From NCBI GenBank assembly GCA_030601715.1, contig JAUWBL010000018.1, positions 1 through 10,548 on the forward strand: DNA of 10,548 nucleotides, given 5' to 3'. This document shows, one piece after another, positions 1 to 7,002 of this stretch (the first letter of the stretch is position 1; every line of letters starts with the position of its first letter). The notes beneath the pieces are model-generated. The model ran no database searches. It saw nothing but the letters and a program-made list of their open reading frames with translations, and was not told the DNA's origin. The position numbers were made by a program, and so were the translations under genes. Source of the DNA: Candidatus Geothermarchaeota archaeon. GTDB taxonomy: Archaea; Thermoproteota; Nitrososphaeria; Geothermarchaeales; JAUWBL01.

Positions 1-800
1 TTTGCCACGGCTTCCCTTCTGGTTCGAGTGAATATTATGGCCTGACCGCCCTCTTCGACCGTCCTGAGGGCGATATCGATGTGGGGGCGTCCGGTCTTGT
101 CGGGAACGGGTTTCGAGTCGCCGTCGTTGAAGAAGATGGCCTCGTCTAGATAGATTCCTTCCTTGAGAGGTACGGGCCGCCAGGGCGTTGACACGACCTC
201 TGCTCCCAGCCACTTTGAGAACTCCTCGGTGTTCGTGATGGTAGCGCTGAGGGCCAGGAACTGGGCGACGGGGAGATCCCTCAGGACCCTTGTGATGAGC
301 ACCTCCAGGGTCGGTCCCCTGTCGGGGTAGTGGATCAGGTGAATCTCGTCCGCCACTACTAGGGAGACCTCTCGCAGCCATGGTGGGGAGTGTCTCAGGA
401 GGGAATCCATCTTTTCGTTTGTCGCTATGATTACGTCCGCTCGCCTGAGCTGGCGACCGGATGTGTCGTAGTCCCCCGTGGAAACCCTGACCCTTATCCT
501 TTCGCCGTTGCCCTTCCGAATGTTCTCCAATGCTCGGAACTCGGCGTACTTCTCTGACGCTAGTGCTCGAAGAGGAACAAGATAGATGACCTTGCCGGAG
601 CCCTCGAACACGTGTTTCGCGGCGGCGATGAAGGCTATGAGGGTCTTTCCGCTGGCTGTGGGCGAGGCCAGGACCAGGTTTTTGCCCTCTATGGCTCCGG
701 CCTCTATCGCCATCTCCTGGGGAGGATACGTGTCGTGATATCCCATCTCCCCGAGGAGTTTCTTTATCGGCTCTGCGATGTCGATGTCCTGAATTCTCAT
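1..800 (-). CDS. hel308: Hel308-type superfamily 2 DNA helicase, N-terminal part (cut by window edge)
   Basis: Encodes the first 266 residues of an ATP-dependent 3'-5' DNA helicase of the archaeal Hel308 (Ski2-like) family, which unwinds lagging-strand DNA at stalled forks. Seen: ATG at 800 and MRIQDIDIAEP; a Q-motif glutamine in YPPQ (about residue 28); Walker A SPTASGKT (46-53); the family signature VPLRALASEKY; motif II DEIH (151-154) followed by an RGPTLE segment; motif III SAT (about 185-187); a WRPVPL segment typical of Hel308; and the start of RecA domain 2 with IIFTRTRREAVA at the edge. Both strong family signatures and order match Hel308 rather than Hef or RecQ. The winged-helix, ratchet and C-terminal domains lie outside the window. 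It follows the phosphoribosyltransferase gene by 31 bases on the same strand, so it is probably the distal gene of the gins23-mcm operon. No frameshift is seen in the visible part. Confidence 0.9.
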   Translation of the reverse strand, partial: MRIQDIDIAEPIKKLLGEMGYHDTYPPQEMAIEAGAIEGKNLVLASPTASGKTLIAFIAAAKHVFEGSGKVIYLVPLRALASEKYAEFRALENIRKGNGERIRVRVSTGDYDTSGRQLRRADVIIATNEKMDSLLRHSPPWLREVSLVVADEIHLIHYPDRGPTLEVLITRVLRDLPVAQFLALSATITNTEEFSKWLGAEVVSTPWRPVPLKEGIYLDEAIFFNDGDSKPVPDKTGRPHIDIALRTVEEGGQAIIFTRTRREAVA

Positions 801-831
801 CGTCCAAACCTATGGCTCAGGGACAAAGACA

Positions 832-1542
832 TCAAGCAGAATCTCTCTCCACCCTCTTGAGAAAGGTGAGGACTTCTCCGTCGCTCAAGTCGTGCCACTC
901 TTGGTATGCATCGGCGACGGCGTAGAAGGGTCCGCCCCTGATGTTCAGACATATGGCCTCGTCCACCGTCTCCTCTATCACTCCCAGAGAGCCCTCCGAG
1001 GCCGTTGGAACGGCCACGACGACCTTCGATGGGCCCCTTCGCCTAACGCTTTCAACGGCCGCAAGCATGGTGTATCCCGACGCCAACCCGTCGTCCACAA
1101 CGATGACAGTCATGCCTTCAACTCTGGGGAAAGCCCTGCCTCGCCGAAACTTCACATCCCTTCTCTCGATCTCTTTCTTCGTGTCTTCGAGGCACCGATC
1201 TATGACCTCGTCGGAGAGTCTCAGGGCGGCCACGAGGTCATTATTGAGGTAGGCCTCTCCCCCGGAAGTGATGGAGCCGAAGCCCGCCTCGGGTTGCCAC
1301 GGGATCTGGATCTTCCTAACAATGACCAGATCGAGTGGAAGGCGTAACTCGCTGGACATCGCGTAGCCTATGGGGACTCCTCCTGAGGGGATGGCCAGGA
1401 TGAAGGCATTCGCCCGTCGATAGATCTCGAGCTTCCGAGTCAGCATCTCGGCTGCGTGAACCCTGTTCTGAAACACAGGGAATCTGTTGCGAAGAGCCTC
1501 CTCTGTGATCAGTTTCACTTCTAGGTTCACCTTGAGAGGCAA
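832..1542 (-). CDS. COG1926-type phosphoribosyltransferase
   Basis: A 236-residue type I phosphoribosyltransferase-fold protein. Seen: the PRPP-binding loop VIVVDDGLASGYTM (146-159), with the paired acidic residues and the small/hydroxyl residues that hold the PRPP phosphate, and an upstream IPSGGVPIGY loop (51-60) followed by LDLVIVRKI, the arrangement of the COG1926 predicted phosphoribosyltransferases. There is no recognisable base-binding hood that would name a substrate, so I give no reaction beyond probable PRPP or nucleotide-phosphate binding. The reading frame opens right after the mcm stop (36 bases away) and offers only TTG at 1542 or GTG at 1530 before the conserved core; neither has a clear Shine-Dalgarno sequence, so the start is uncertain. 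Family homology seems to begin near residue 20 (FPVFQNRVHAAEML). Wedged between mcm and hel308 and surely co-transcribed with them, which suggests a link to replication or nucleotide supply, but that is inference. Confidence 0.85.
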   Translation of the reverse strand: MPLKVNLEVKLITEEALRNRFPVFQNRVHAAEMLTRKLEIYRRANAFILAIPSGGVPIGYAMSSELRLPLDLVIVRKIQIPWQPEAGFGSITSGGEAYLNNDLVAALRLSDEVIDRCLEDTKKEIERRDVKFRRGRAFPRVEGMTVIVVDDGLASGYTMLAAVESVRRRGPSKVVVAVPTASEGSLGVIEETVDEAICLNIRGGPFYAVADAYQEWHDLSDGEVLTFLKRVERDSA

Positions 1543-1578
1543 ATGCGTCTGGATCTGTGCTCGAAGGGTGGGGTCGTT

Positions 1579-3630
1579 CTAGCTGGCCTTTGCGAGGAAT
1601 CCCGGTCTCGGCTCGTATATGACTCCCTCTCTTCTGAGGTTCTCCACTATCTCTTCTACGTCGCTCCTCTCAAGCGTGCTCTGCTCGACAACTTTGTCGA
1701 CCAGTGCTTCTAGGGGCGCTGGTCCCTTCAGCTCTCTTTGTAGGGTTTCCAGAGTTGACATGATGATGCCGGGTCTGCTCCGCCTCCTCTGGGGCACCCC
1801 CGTGAGGATTATGTCGACATCCACCGCCCCGGTTTCCGTGTCGGCCCCTATCTGTCGCATGAAACTTGAGAGCAGGCGCGTTGCGTCCTTCACGTGTTCC
1901 ATGGTAACCATATCGCTTAGGTCCACCCTAGCCCTGGCCTCGCTGAGCCGCATGATGGAGTCCAGCTGTCGAGGGGAGATTGAGATTGGGGACTCGGGAC
2001 TCACTCGTTCCCTCATCTTCAGGTAGAAATCGCGGACCTTGGCCTTCGCCTCCTCAGAGAGGGATGGTTCGATCCTCTTGGCGTAGGCGACGTACTTTTT
2101 CATGAAGTCTCGGGAGAGCTTTCCCTTGAAGACGTCCTCGGTTGTTCTCGTCTCCAGTACATGGTCCACTAGCGCCGTGTCGGCGTCTCGGTTTGGTTCG
2201 TCCCTGATGAGGTGGATCAGGTCGAAGCGGGAGAGAAGGGTGACAGGGAGGTTTATGTTGTCCTTCATGAGCCTGTTGGGGTTGTATCGGCCTTCTGTCG
2301 GGTTCGCCGCGGATACGATCGTTGTCCTGGCGTTGAGGGTCGCCACTATGCCGCCCTTGGCGATCGACACTGTCTGCTGTTCCATGGCTTCGTGAAGAGC
2401 AACCCGATCCTCTGGCCTCATTTTCTCTATTTCATCGATGGCGCAAACGCCGAGATCACCCAGCACCACGGCCCCGGCCTCCAGTGCGAAGCTTCCGATG
2501 GGATCCTTGATAACGGCCGCCGTGAGTCCCGCCGCCGTGGTTCCTCTGCCACTGGTGTAGAGGCCCTTTGGCGAGGTCTGTGAGACGTATTTTAGGAGTT
2601 CGCTCTTCGCAGTGCCCGGGTCACCGACCATGAGGATGTGCACGTCTCCGCGGACCCTTATGCCGTCTGGGAGGACCTTGGGTGTCCCGCCGAAGAGGGA
2701 GAGGAGGAGGGATTCCTTGATCTCCTTCATCCCGTGAATGGAGGGGGCGAAGGAGTCGACGAGCGTCTTGAAGGCGTCTCCCTGGGAGGCGAGCTCTTTG
2801 AACTGCTCTTCTTCCTCCTTTGTTATCGTAACGGCGCTGGGTTCTTTGGACAGAGATTCGATGAAGTTGACTTCAGTTACGAAATCGAAGACGGAGGAGC
2901 CCTTCCGCCTCTGTTGCTCGTTCAGTTTCAGGATCCCGGTCACCATGACCGGGTCTCCGGGGCGAGCCGTTTCCACGAGGTCGCCTTTCAGCCAGATGTC
3001 CATGAACCTTGGTATCTGTCCCGATGGTAGCTCCTCCGGGTTTTCCTGCAGTCTTCCAAGCTGGAGATCCTCATAGGTGGAACCTTCAGGCTCAAAGGTG
3101 AAGGACTTGCGTCCGGTTCTGCATTCGGGGTTGGTGCATCGGATGGGCCACTTCATCTTCAGAGCTCTCGGTTCGACGGTCTGCCGAGACTTGCAGTAGT
3201 TGCATTCAAAGAGCGCTTGGGTGACGAGGGGCTGAACCTGGGAGACCCTCACGAGGAGGCCGTTGACCGTCACCAGCTTGTGTAGGTAGTCGGATTCGAC
3301 CTCCCTAAGCCTGATTTCGTATCCGGCGCCTCCCCCCAGCCTGACGTTGATCTTCTTGATCTTGGCCGCCAGCCTTGGGTATTCTACGCGGAGGACGTCC
3401 AAGGCGGATTGGTTCGCTGACTGGAGGGCTCTTTCGGGGTCTTCCGCCAATGCCCTAGCCAGCTGGGTGTCGTAGGTCTGCAGGTCGGAGAAGTCGATCA
3501 CAAGGGATGCGTGTTCGGAGAACGGTAGCTTGGACATCTCCTGCATGTATCTGTGCTTCCTGCGCTCGGTGACGAAGTTCCTGAAGAAGTCTTGGAACCT
3601 CTCCTCTAGGTTTTCGCGGTGGGTGAGCAT
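1579..3630 (-). CDS. mcm: Replicative helicase MCM (minichromosome maintenance AAA+ ATPase)
   Basis: The 683-residue replicative helicase, which forms a homohexamer that unwinds the fork 3'-5' and joins GINS in the archaeal CMG-like complex. Seen in order: N-terminal helical domain with SLVIDFSDLQTYD (42-54); OB fold with a zinc site C143-C146-C165-C170 (CX2C, 18 residues, CX4C); linker; Walker A GDPGTAKS (336-343); Walker B AIDEIEKM (397-404) with the MCM-type insert before it; sensor 1 SAANP (440-444); arginine finger SRFD (467-470); lid helices; and a C-terminal winged helix from about 620 to the end. Length is normal for archaea and no intein is present at Walker A or other usual sites. 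ATG at 3630 lies one base after the gins23 stop, so translation is probably coupled. All catalytic residues look intact, so this is the functional MCM. Confidence 0.98.
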   Translation of the reverse strand: MLTHRENLEERFQDFFRNFVTERRKHRYMQEMSKLPFSEHASLVIDFSDLQTYDTQLARALAEDPERALQSANQSALDVLRVEYPRLAAKIKKINVRLGGGAGYEIRLREVESDYLHKLVTVNGLLVRVSQVQPLVTQALFECNYCKSRQTVEPRALKMKWPIRCTNPECRTGRKSFTFEPEGSTYEDLQLGRLQENPEELPSGQIPRFMDIWLKGDLVETARPGDPVMVTGILKLNEQQRRKGSSVFDFVTEVNFIESLSKEPSAVTITKEEEEQFKELASQGDAFKTLVDSFAPSIHGMKEIKESLLLSLFGGTPKVLPDGIRVRGDVHILMVGDPGTAKSELLKYVSQTSPKGLYTSGRGTTAAGLTAAVIKDPIGSFALEAGAVVLGDLGVCAIDEIEKMRPEDRVALHEAMEQQTVSIAKGGIVATLNARTTIVSAANPTEGRYNPNRLMKDNINLPVTLLSRFDLIHLIRDEPNRDADTALVDHVLETRTTEDVFKGKLSRDFMKKYVAYAKRIEPSLSEEAKAKVRDFYLKMRERVSPESPISISPRQLDSIMRLSEARARVDLSDMVTMEHVKDATRLLSSFMRQIGADTETGAVDVDIILTGVPQRRRSRPGIIMSTLETLQRELKGPAPLEALVDKVVEQSTLERSDVEEIVENLRREGVIYEPRPGFLAKAS

Positions 3631-3631
3631 G

Positions 3632-4243
3632 CTACATACCTCCGTGAGATTTCAACCAGCCCCTTATCGTTCTCCTGAGTCTGTTCAGAAGGGCCTTCTC
3701 CTCGTGGGTGAGCTTGTCCATGAGGGATAAGTCCACTGTGTCTAGGAGAGCCAACTCCGCGATAACATGGGTCCGTCTTCGAACCACGTCTCTGTTGAGG
3801 TTGGCGGCCTGCCGATACCTCTGACGCGTGTAACCGTCCTGTGGCGCTGCTGAAAGGGAGTGCAGTATGTTTCGAACCCTTGGGTAGAACTCCTTCGGCA
3901 GGATGGATATGCTCAGGGTGTCTCTCGGCGATTGGACCTTCTCTCGCCAGTGAACCTTGCCGAGCCAAACCAGCTCCTCCTCGTCGATAGCTGCCAACCC
4001 CTCCGACTCTAGAAGACGCGCGACCCACAGGGGAACTCTGATCTTCTCCCCTTTCCGGGTTGGTGGGAGCTCGAATGTGGCGAGCTTCAGCTTCAGCAGA
4101 TCCTGAGTGAGCCTTATCTCCACCTGGGAGAGGTCGTTCAGAAGGTTGGCGGCTTGTATGAAGGGGTCGGGGGTCTCGCTCAAGTATGTCACACGGCGCT
4201 CTGAGGATCCGAGTCGGCCTCGCTTGGCCTCTCGGCTCAACAT
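3632..4243 (-). CDS. gins23: GINS complex subunit Gins23
   Basis: A 203-residue GINS subunit; GINS binds MCM and RecJ/GAN-type Cdc45 homologues at the fork and stimulates unwinding. Seen: a small beta (B) domain near the N-terminus, with a basic stretch followed by RVPLWVARLLESEGLAAI (69-86), then the helical A domain including LPKEFYPRVRNIL (115-127) and a C-terminal stretch around VIAELALLDTVDLSLMDKLT (160-179). B-before-A order is that of Psf2/Psf3 and archaeal Gins23; Gins51 has the reverse order. The placement immediately upstream of mcm is the arrangement known in Sulfolobus, which supports the name. First about 22 residues are basic and poorly conserved by eye, so a later start is possible, but ATG at 4243 sits at the expected distance from the AT-rich promoter patch and would give a leaderless mRNA. 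Stop TAG is one base from the mcm ATG. Confidence 0.9.
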   Translation of the reverse strand: MLSREAKRGRLGSSERRVTYLSETPDPFIQAANLLNDLSQVEIRLTQDLLKLKLATFELPPTRKGEKIRVPLWVARLLESEGLAAIDEEELVWLGKVHWREKVQSPRDTLSISILPKEFYPRVRNILHSLSAAPQDGYTRQRYRQAANLNRDVVRRRTHVIAELALLDTVDLSLMDKLTHEEKALLNRLRRTIRGWLKSHGGM

Positions 4244-4299
4244 AATAGGATTTCCATACGATTATTATCTAAGCGGCTCTCTAGCCCGGACTCGGTTGG
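4244..4299. promoter_or_regulatory. Divergent promoter region between gins23 and rfcS
   Basis: The 56-base gap between the two divergent replication operons is GC-rich except for a patch at 4261-4272. On the minus strand this reads TTAGATAATAAT, whose TATA-like core lies about 20-28 bases before the gins23 ATG, the spacing of an archaeal leaderless promoter. On the plus strand the same patch reads ATTATTATCTAA, 30-38 bases before the rfcS ATG, compatible with a leader of a few bases. Neither start has a convincing Shine-Dalgarno sequence, consistent with leaderless or near-leaderless transcripts. One TATA-like island used in both directions would tie the two operons together. The assignment rests on position and base composition only. 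Confidence 0.45.
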
Positions 4300-5271
4300 A
4301 TGAAGATGTCGACTGTAAGCGGTCTCATGTGGGTCGAGAAGTACAGGCCCAAAAGACTCGAAGACATGGTTGACCAGAGGGAGGTGGTTGAGAGCCTGAC
4401 GCATCTGCTGAGTAGACCTGCTGAGATGCCGCATCTGTTGTTCTCCGGTCCTCCGGGCAACGGGAAGACCACGGCGGCTCTGTGTATCGCGCGGCAGATC
4501 TTCGGTGAGGGCTGGAGGGAGTTCACCCTGGAGTTGAATGCGTCGGACGAGAGAGGGATCAACATCGTTCGCAGCAAGGTGAAGACGTTCTCCAGGTTCA
4601 GGGGCATGTCGACGGAGCTGCCCTTCCGCTTGATTATCTTGGACGAGGCTGACATGATGACGTCGGAAGCCCAGACGGCCCTGCGAAGAATCATGGAGCA
4701 GAGCGCCGAGAGGACCAGGTTTTGTCTCATATGCAACTATTCTAGCCGGATAATCTCCCCCATCCAGAGTCGGTGCGCCATCTTCAAGTTTCGACCTCTA
4801 CCGAGGGAGGATTTTGAGAGTTACCTGTCCAGGATCTGTGAGAAGGAGGAGGTGGCGTTCGACGAGGACGCTCTGGAGGAGATCTACAGGATCTCAAGGG
4901 GAGACCTGAGGAAGGGGCTGAACATCCTTCAGTCCTCGGCCTCAGTTCGAGGATCGGTGACCGCCGAAGCTGTCAGGGATCTCGCCGGAGTGGGTCTCGT
5001 GGCCGGAGTGAGGGAGGTGCTCGAGTCGGCTGTGTCGGGCAACTACATCGAAGCCAGACGGAGGCTGTTCGAGTACATGGGTACGCTAGGCCTAAGCGGC
5101 ACAGACGTCATTCGGTTCATGATGACGGCTCTGGAGGAGATGGACAGGCTTGACTCTAGCATCGTCGATGTGTTGGCTGAGTATGACTTCAGACTCCTCG
5201 AGGGAGCGAACGAGGACATACAGCTCTCAGCGTTGTTGGCGAAGCTTACGGCGGCGTTTCAGGGGAGCTAG
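4300..5271 (+). CDS. rfcS: Replication factor C small subunit (clamp loader)
   Basis: A 323-residue AAA+ ATPase; four copies with one RFC-L load the PCNA ring on primer-template junctions. Seen: RFC box II WVEKYRPKRLEDMV (11-24); Walker A GPPGNGKT (50-57); LELNASDERG (77-86); Walker B LIILDEADMM (111-120); sensor 1 region FCLICNYSSRI (141-151); the SRC motif (157-159) whose arginine is the trans finger; sensor 2 region GDLRKGLNILQ; and a C-terminal collar domain to the end. Length is the family norm and no intein interrupts Walker A. The start is uncertain: ATG at 4300, 4306 or 4327. The last gives MWVEKYRP, the usual N-terminus, while 4300 lies closer to the promoter patch. Followed by rfcL after 11 bases, so the pair is co-transcribed. 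Confidence 0.97.
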   Translation: MKMSTVSGLMWVEKYRPKRLEDMVDQREVVESLTHLLSRPAEMPHLLFSGPPGNGKTTAALCIARQIFGEGWREFTLELNASDERGINIVRSKVKTFSRFRGMSTELPFRLIILDEADMMTSEAQTALRRIMEQSAERTRFCLICNYSSRIISPIQSRCAIFKFRPLPREDFESYLSRICEKEEVAFDEDALEEIYRISRGDLRKGLNILQSSASVRGSVTAEAVRDLAGVGLVAGVREVLESAVSGNYIEARRRLFEYMGTLGLSGTDVIRFMMTALEEMDRLDSSIVDVLAEYDFRLLEGANEDIQLSALLAKLTAAFQGS

Positions 5272-5282
5272 AACAGCCGGGC

Positions 5283-6479
5283 ATGTGGGTAGAGAAGTAC
5301 CGCCCCGAGACGCTCTCCGAGGTGATGGGGAACGACTACGCCAAGGAGGAGTTCCTCCGCTGGATCGGGAGGTATCGAGCCGGGAACGTCAGGGAGAAGG
5401 GTGTCTTTCTGGTGGGGCCGCAGGGAGTAGGCAAGACTTCGTTCGTTCACGCCGCCGCCAGGCAGCTAGACTTTCACTTGCTGGAGCTGAACGCGAGCGA
5501 CGTGAGGACTAGCAAGGCATTGGAGAGTTTCTTGAGCCTCCTTCCCCGGCAGAGACTCATGGACACCTTCATTGAGGGTCGGGAGAAGAGCGAGATGGTT
5601 TTCTTGGACGAGGTGGAGGGGATCCACGGCGTAGCTGACAGGGGTGGGTTGAAGACTCTGCTTGAGTACGCGGAGAGGGAGGAGATGCTTCTCGTTCTCT
5701 CGGCGAACTTCCCTGACCCTAGGAAACACAGGAAGCTGCTGTCCGGCTTCAAGGTGATACCCTTCAAGCCTCTGAACGTTCGGCAGCTGTTGGCTCTGAT
5801 AGGTAGGGTGGCTTCGAAGGAGGGGGTTGAGATCCCTCGGGAAAAGATGGAGAGGTTGGCGGTGCTGAGTCGGGGGGACGCGAGGTTCGCGCTGAACAAG
5901 CTGCAGGAGCTGGCCTCCGGCTACGGCGACCTGGAGGAAACTTGGGTTGAGACGCTGCCCCTGAAGGAAGCCGTCACCGACCTCTTGGGGAGGGTTTCGC
6001 TGAAGCAGGCACGCGAGATCATATCCTCGTCGCTTGCGTCGCCGGAGGACATCTACAAGGCCTTGGCGGAGTCGATCGCCTCGTCGGATCTGTCTCCGGG
6101 TAGGAAGGCGTCCTCCCTTGATGCGTTGTCGAGGGTTGATGTGCTGATGGGCAGGATCCGTCGGAAGAGTCTCTGGAAGTTGTACCGGGAGCTGATACTT
6201 CTGATCCCTGGGGCTGTGGAGGAGTTGCATGAGGGGGAGGTCGGGTTCAGCGAAGGGATCCCTCAGTACGTCTTCTATAGGTGGATCAAGAGGAGGAGGA
6301 GATCCCTCTTGGATGATCTCTCGAAGAGGCTGGGGAGGCGGTTGCACATGTCTTCTCGGAAGACGCTCCACCACGTGTTGCCTTATCTCTCGTATATGAT
6401 CGGGAAGGGCGACGGGGAGATGGGGCGGGGTCTCGGCGTGACTCGGGATGAAAAGACGGTGTTGCTGGAGGTTCTCTAG
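5283..6479 (+). CDS. rfcL: Replication factor C large subunit (clamp loader)
   Basis: A 398-residue AAA+ protein, the single large subunit of the archaeal clamp loader. Seen: MWVEKYRPETLSEVMG at the N-terminus; Walker A GPQGVGKT (45-52); LELNASDVRT (67-76); Walker B MVFLDEVEGIHG (105-116), the RFC-L form of this motif; SANFPDP sensor region; the SRC arginine finger of RFC-S is absent (LLSGFKVIPF in its place), as expected in RFC-L; sensor 2 region GDARFALNKLQ; and a helical collar domain. Many archaeal RFC-L proteins end with a PCNA-interacting (PIP) box; this one ends in TRDEKTVLLEVL and I see no Q-x-x-hydrophobic-x-x-aromatic-aromatic motif near the end. Length is at the short end for the family. 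It starts 11 bases after the rfcS stop and the next gene begins 5 bases after its own stop. Confidence 0.96.
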   Translation: MWVEKYRPETLSEVMGNDYAKEEFLRWIGRYRAGNVREKGVFLVGPQGVGKTSFVHAAARQLDFHLLELNASDVRTSKALESFLSLLPRQRLMDTFIEGREKSEMVFLDEVEGIHGVADRGGLKTLLEYAEREEMLLVLSANFPDPRKHRKLLSGFKVIPFKPLNVRQLLALIGRVASKEGVEIPREKMERLAVLSRGDARFALNKLQELASGYGDLEETWVETLPLKEAVTDLLGRVSLKQAREIISSSLASPEDIYKALAESIASSDLSPGRKASSLDALSRVDVLMGRIRRKSLWKLYRELILLIPGAVEELHEGEVGFSEGIPQYVFYRWIKRRRRSLLDDLSKRLGRRLHMSSRKTLHHVLPYLSYMIGKGDGEMGRGLGVTRDEKTVLLEVL

Positions 6480-6484
6480 ACGTA

Positions 6485-6862
6485 TTGGCTCGCAGGATAA
6501 GGCTGTTCCAGAGGTTCACCCTTCCCTATCTTCAGAGGGAGGTCTTCTCCTCCCTCATGAGGGCCGGCCTGAGGTACGACAGGAGCGGAAGGGCTTTCTA
6601 TGCCGACCTAGGGACGGAGCTGAGCCGGGTGAACGACGTTCTGAGGAGGAGGGTTGGGGAGACCTTGGAACTGCCCATCGTGTGCGTTCTCTGTGGCGGG
6701 GAGATAGACTGTTCCCTGTGCTCTTTCTTCGGGGATTGCCGGCGAGAGAATCTTACGTGCTTCTGCCATGATTGCTCAGGAGGGGAGGATCTGTTCCTTC
6801 TTCAGGTGGCCGCTTGGGGTGCCCGGATGGCGAAGTTGGGCCTGGTTTCCTCGGGGAAGTAG
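6485..6862 (+). CDS. Uncharacterised eight-cysteine (probable zinc-binding) protein
   Basis: A 125-residue protein I do not recognise. The first 60 residues are basic and probably helical (MARRIRLFQRFTLPYLQREV, then RRRVGETLEL). The middle holds eight cysteines in 31 residues: C67, C70, C76, C79, C85, C92, C94 and C97, that is CX2C, CX2C, a lone C, then CXCX2C. Eight such ligands could hold two zinc ions (or iron-sulfur, less likely by spacing). The last 25 residues form a hydrophobic-to-basic tail (FLLQVAAWGARMAKLGL). The TTG at 6485 is the only start just after the rfcL stop, 5 bases away; no ATG lies before the conserved-looking core. GC-rich third positions like its neighbours support coding. 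The operon position suggests a DNA-replication or clamp-loading accessory, but this is inference from context alone. Confidence 0.75.
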   Translation: MARRIRLFQRFTLPYLQREVFSSLMRAGLRYDRSGRAFYADLGTELSRVNDVLRRRVGETLELPIVCVLCGGEIDCSLCSFFGDCRRENLTCFCHDCSGGEDLFLLQVAAWGARMAKLGLVSSGK

Positions 6863-6987
6863 GGCTCTCTTCTTCTGTTCACCTCTAGGATCGCCCTCCG
6901 CGTTTCGGATTTGGAGTCGAGGTAGGGGGAGGGGACCCAGTTGTCGGTCCCTAGGAGGCATGACTTGAGCTGGAGGTCCGGCACCAT
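6802..6987 (-). CDS. Possible small protein downstream of moaC (unrecognised)
   Basis: An open frame of 61 codons starting with ATG at 6987, 16 bases past the moaC stop on the same strand, with GAGG just before the start. The protein begins MVPDLQLKSCLLGTDNWVPS and has ordinary, mixed composition. In the first 41 codons, which lie outside any other gene, I count GC at third positions of about 80 percent against roughly 54 and 44 percent at positions one and two, the pattern of the true genes here. Against it: the last 20 or so codons are antiparallel to the tail of the cysteine-rich gene, with third positions aligned, so that part is no evidence, and I know no homologue. It could be a genuine small gene, or the remnant of a longer one. 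Convergent overlap of 61 bases would be unusual but not unknown. Confidence 0.35.
   Translation of the reverse strand: MVPDLQLKSCLLGTDNWVPSPYLDSKSETRRAILEVNRRREPYFPEETRPNFAIRAPQAAT
6932..6951. repeat. Short perfect inverted repeat (GGGACC / GGTCCC)
   Basis: GGGACC at 6932-6937 and GGTCCC at 6946-6951 form a 6-base-pair stem with an 8-base loop, extendable by one G-U pair in the plus-strand RNA. It lies between the converging rfcS-rfcL and moaC transcription units, where a hairpin could affect RNA 3' ends, but it is also inside the possible small minus-strand gene. Short GC stems occur by chance in DNA this GC-rich. Confidence 0.25.
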
Positions 6988-7002
6988 GCCTCGGGTTCTC
7001 CC

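Noticed and set aside
892..1347. A 151-codon plus-strand open frame opposite the phosphoribosyltransferase gene
   Set aside because: Antisense to a well-supported gene with an intact PRPP loop; no motif or ribosome-binding site of its own.
3632..4243. Gins51 (Sld5/Psf1 type) as the identity of the GINS subunit
   Set aside because: The small beta domain comes before the helical domain, the order of Gins23 (Psf2/Psf3); the place before mcm also matches Gins23.
1579..5271. Inteins in mcm or rfcS, common in archaea
   Set aside because: Both Walker A regions are continuous and both proteins have normal length.
5466..6374. A long open frame (302 codons) on the minus strand opposite rfcL
   Set aside because: It mirrors rfcL, whose AAA+ motifs are unmistakable. 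The antisense product is rich in P, R, H and Q with no motif, as expected of a shadow in GC-rich DNA.
6485..6560. A PIP box in the N-terminus of the cysteine-rich protein (QRFTLPYL or QREVFSSL)
   Set aside because: The spacing of Q, hydrophobic and paired aromatic residues does not fit: the hydrophobic position is Thr in the first, and the aromatic pair is missing in both.
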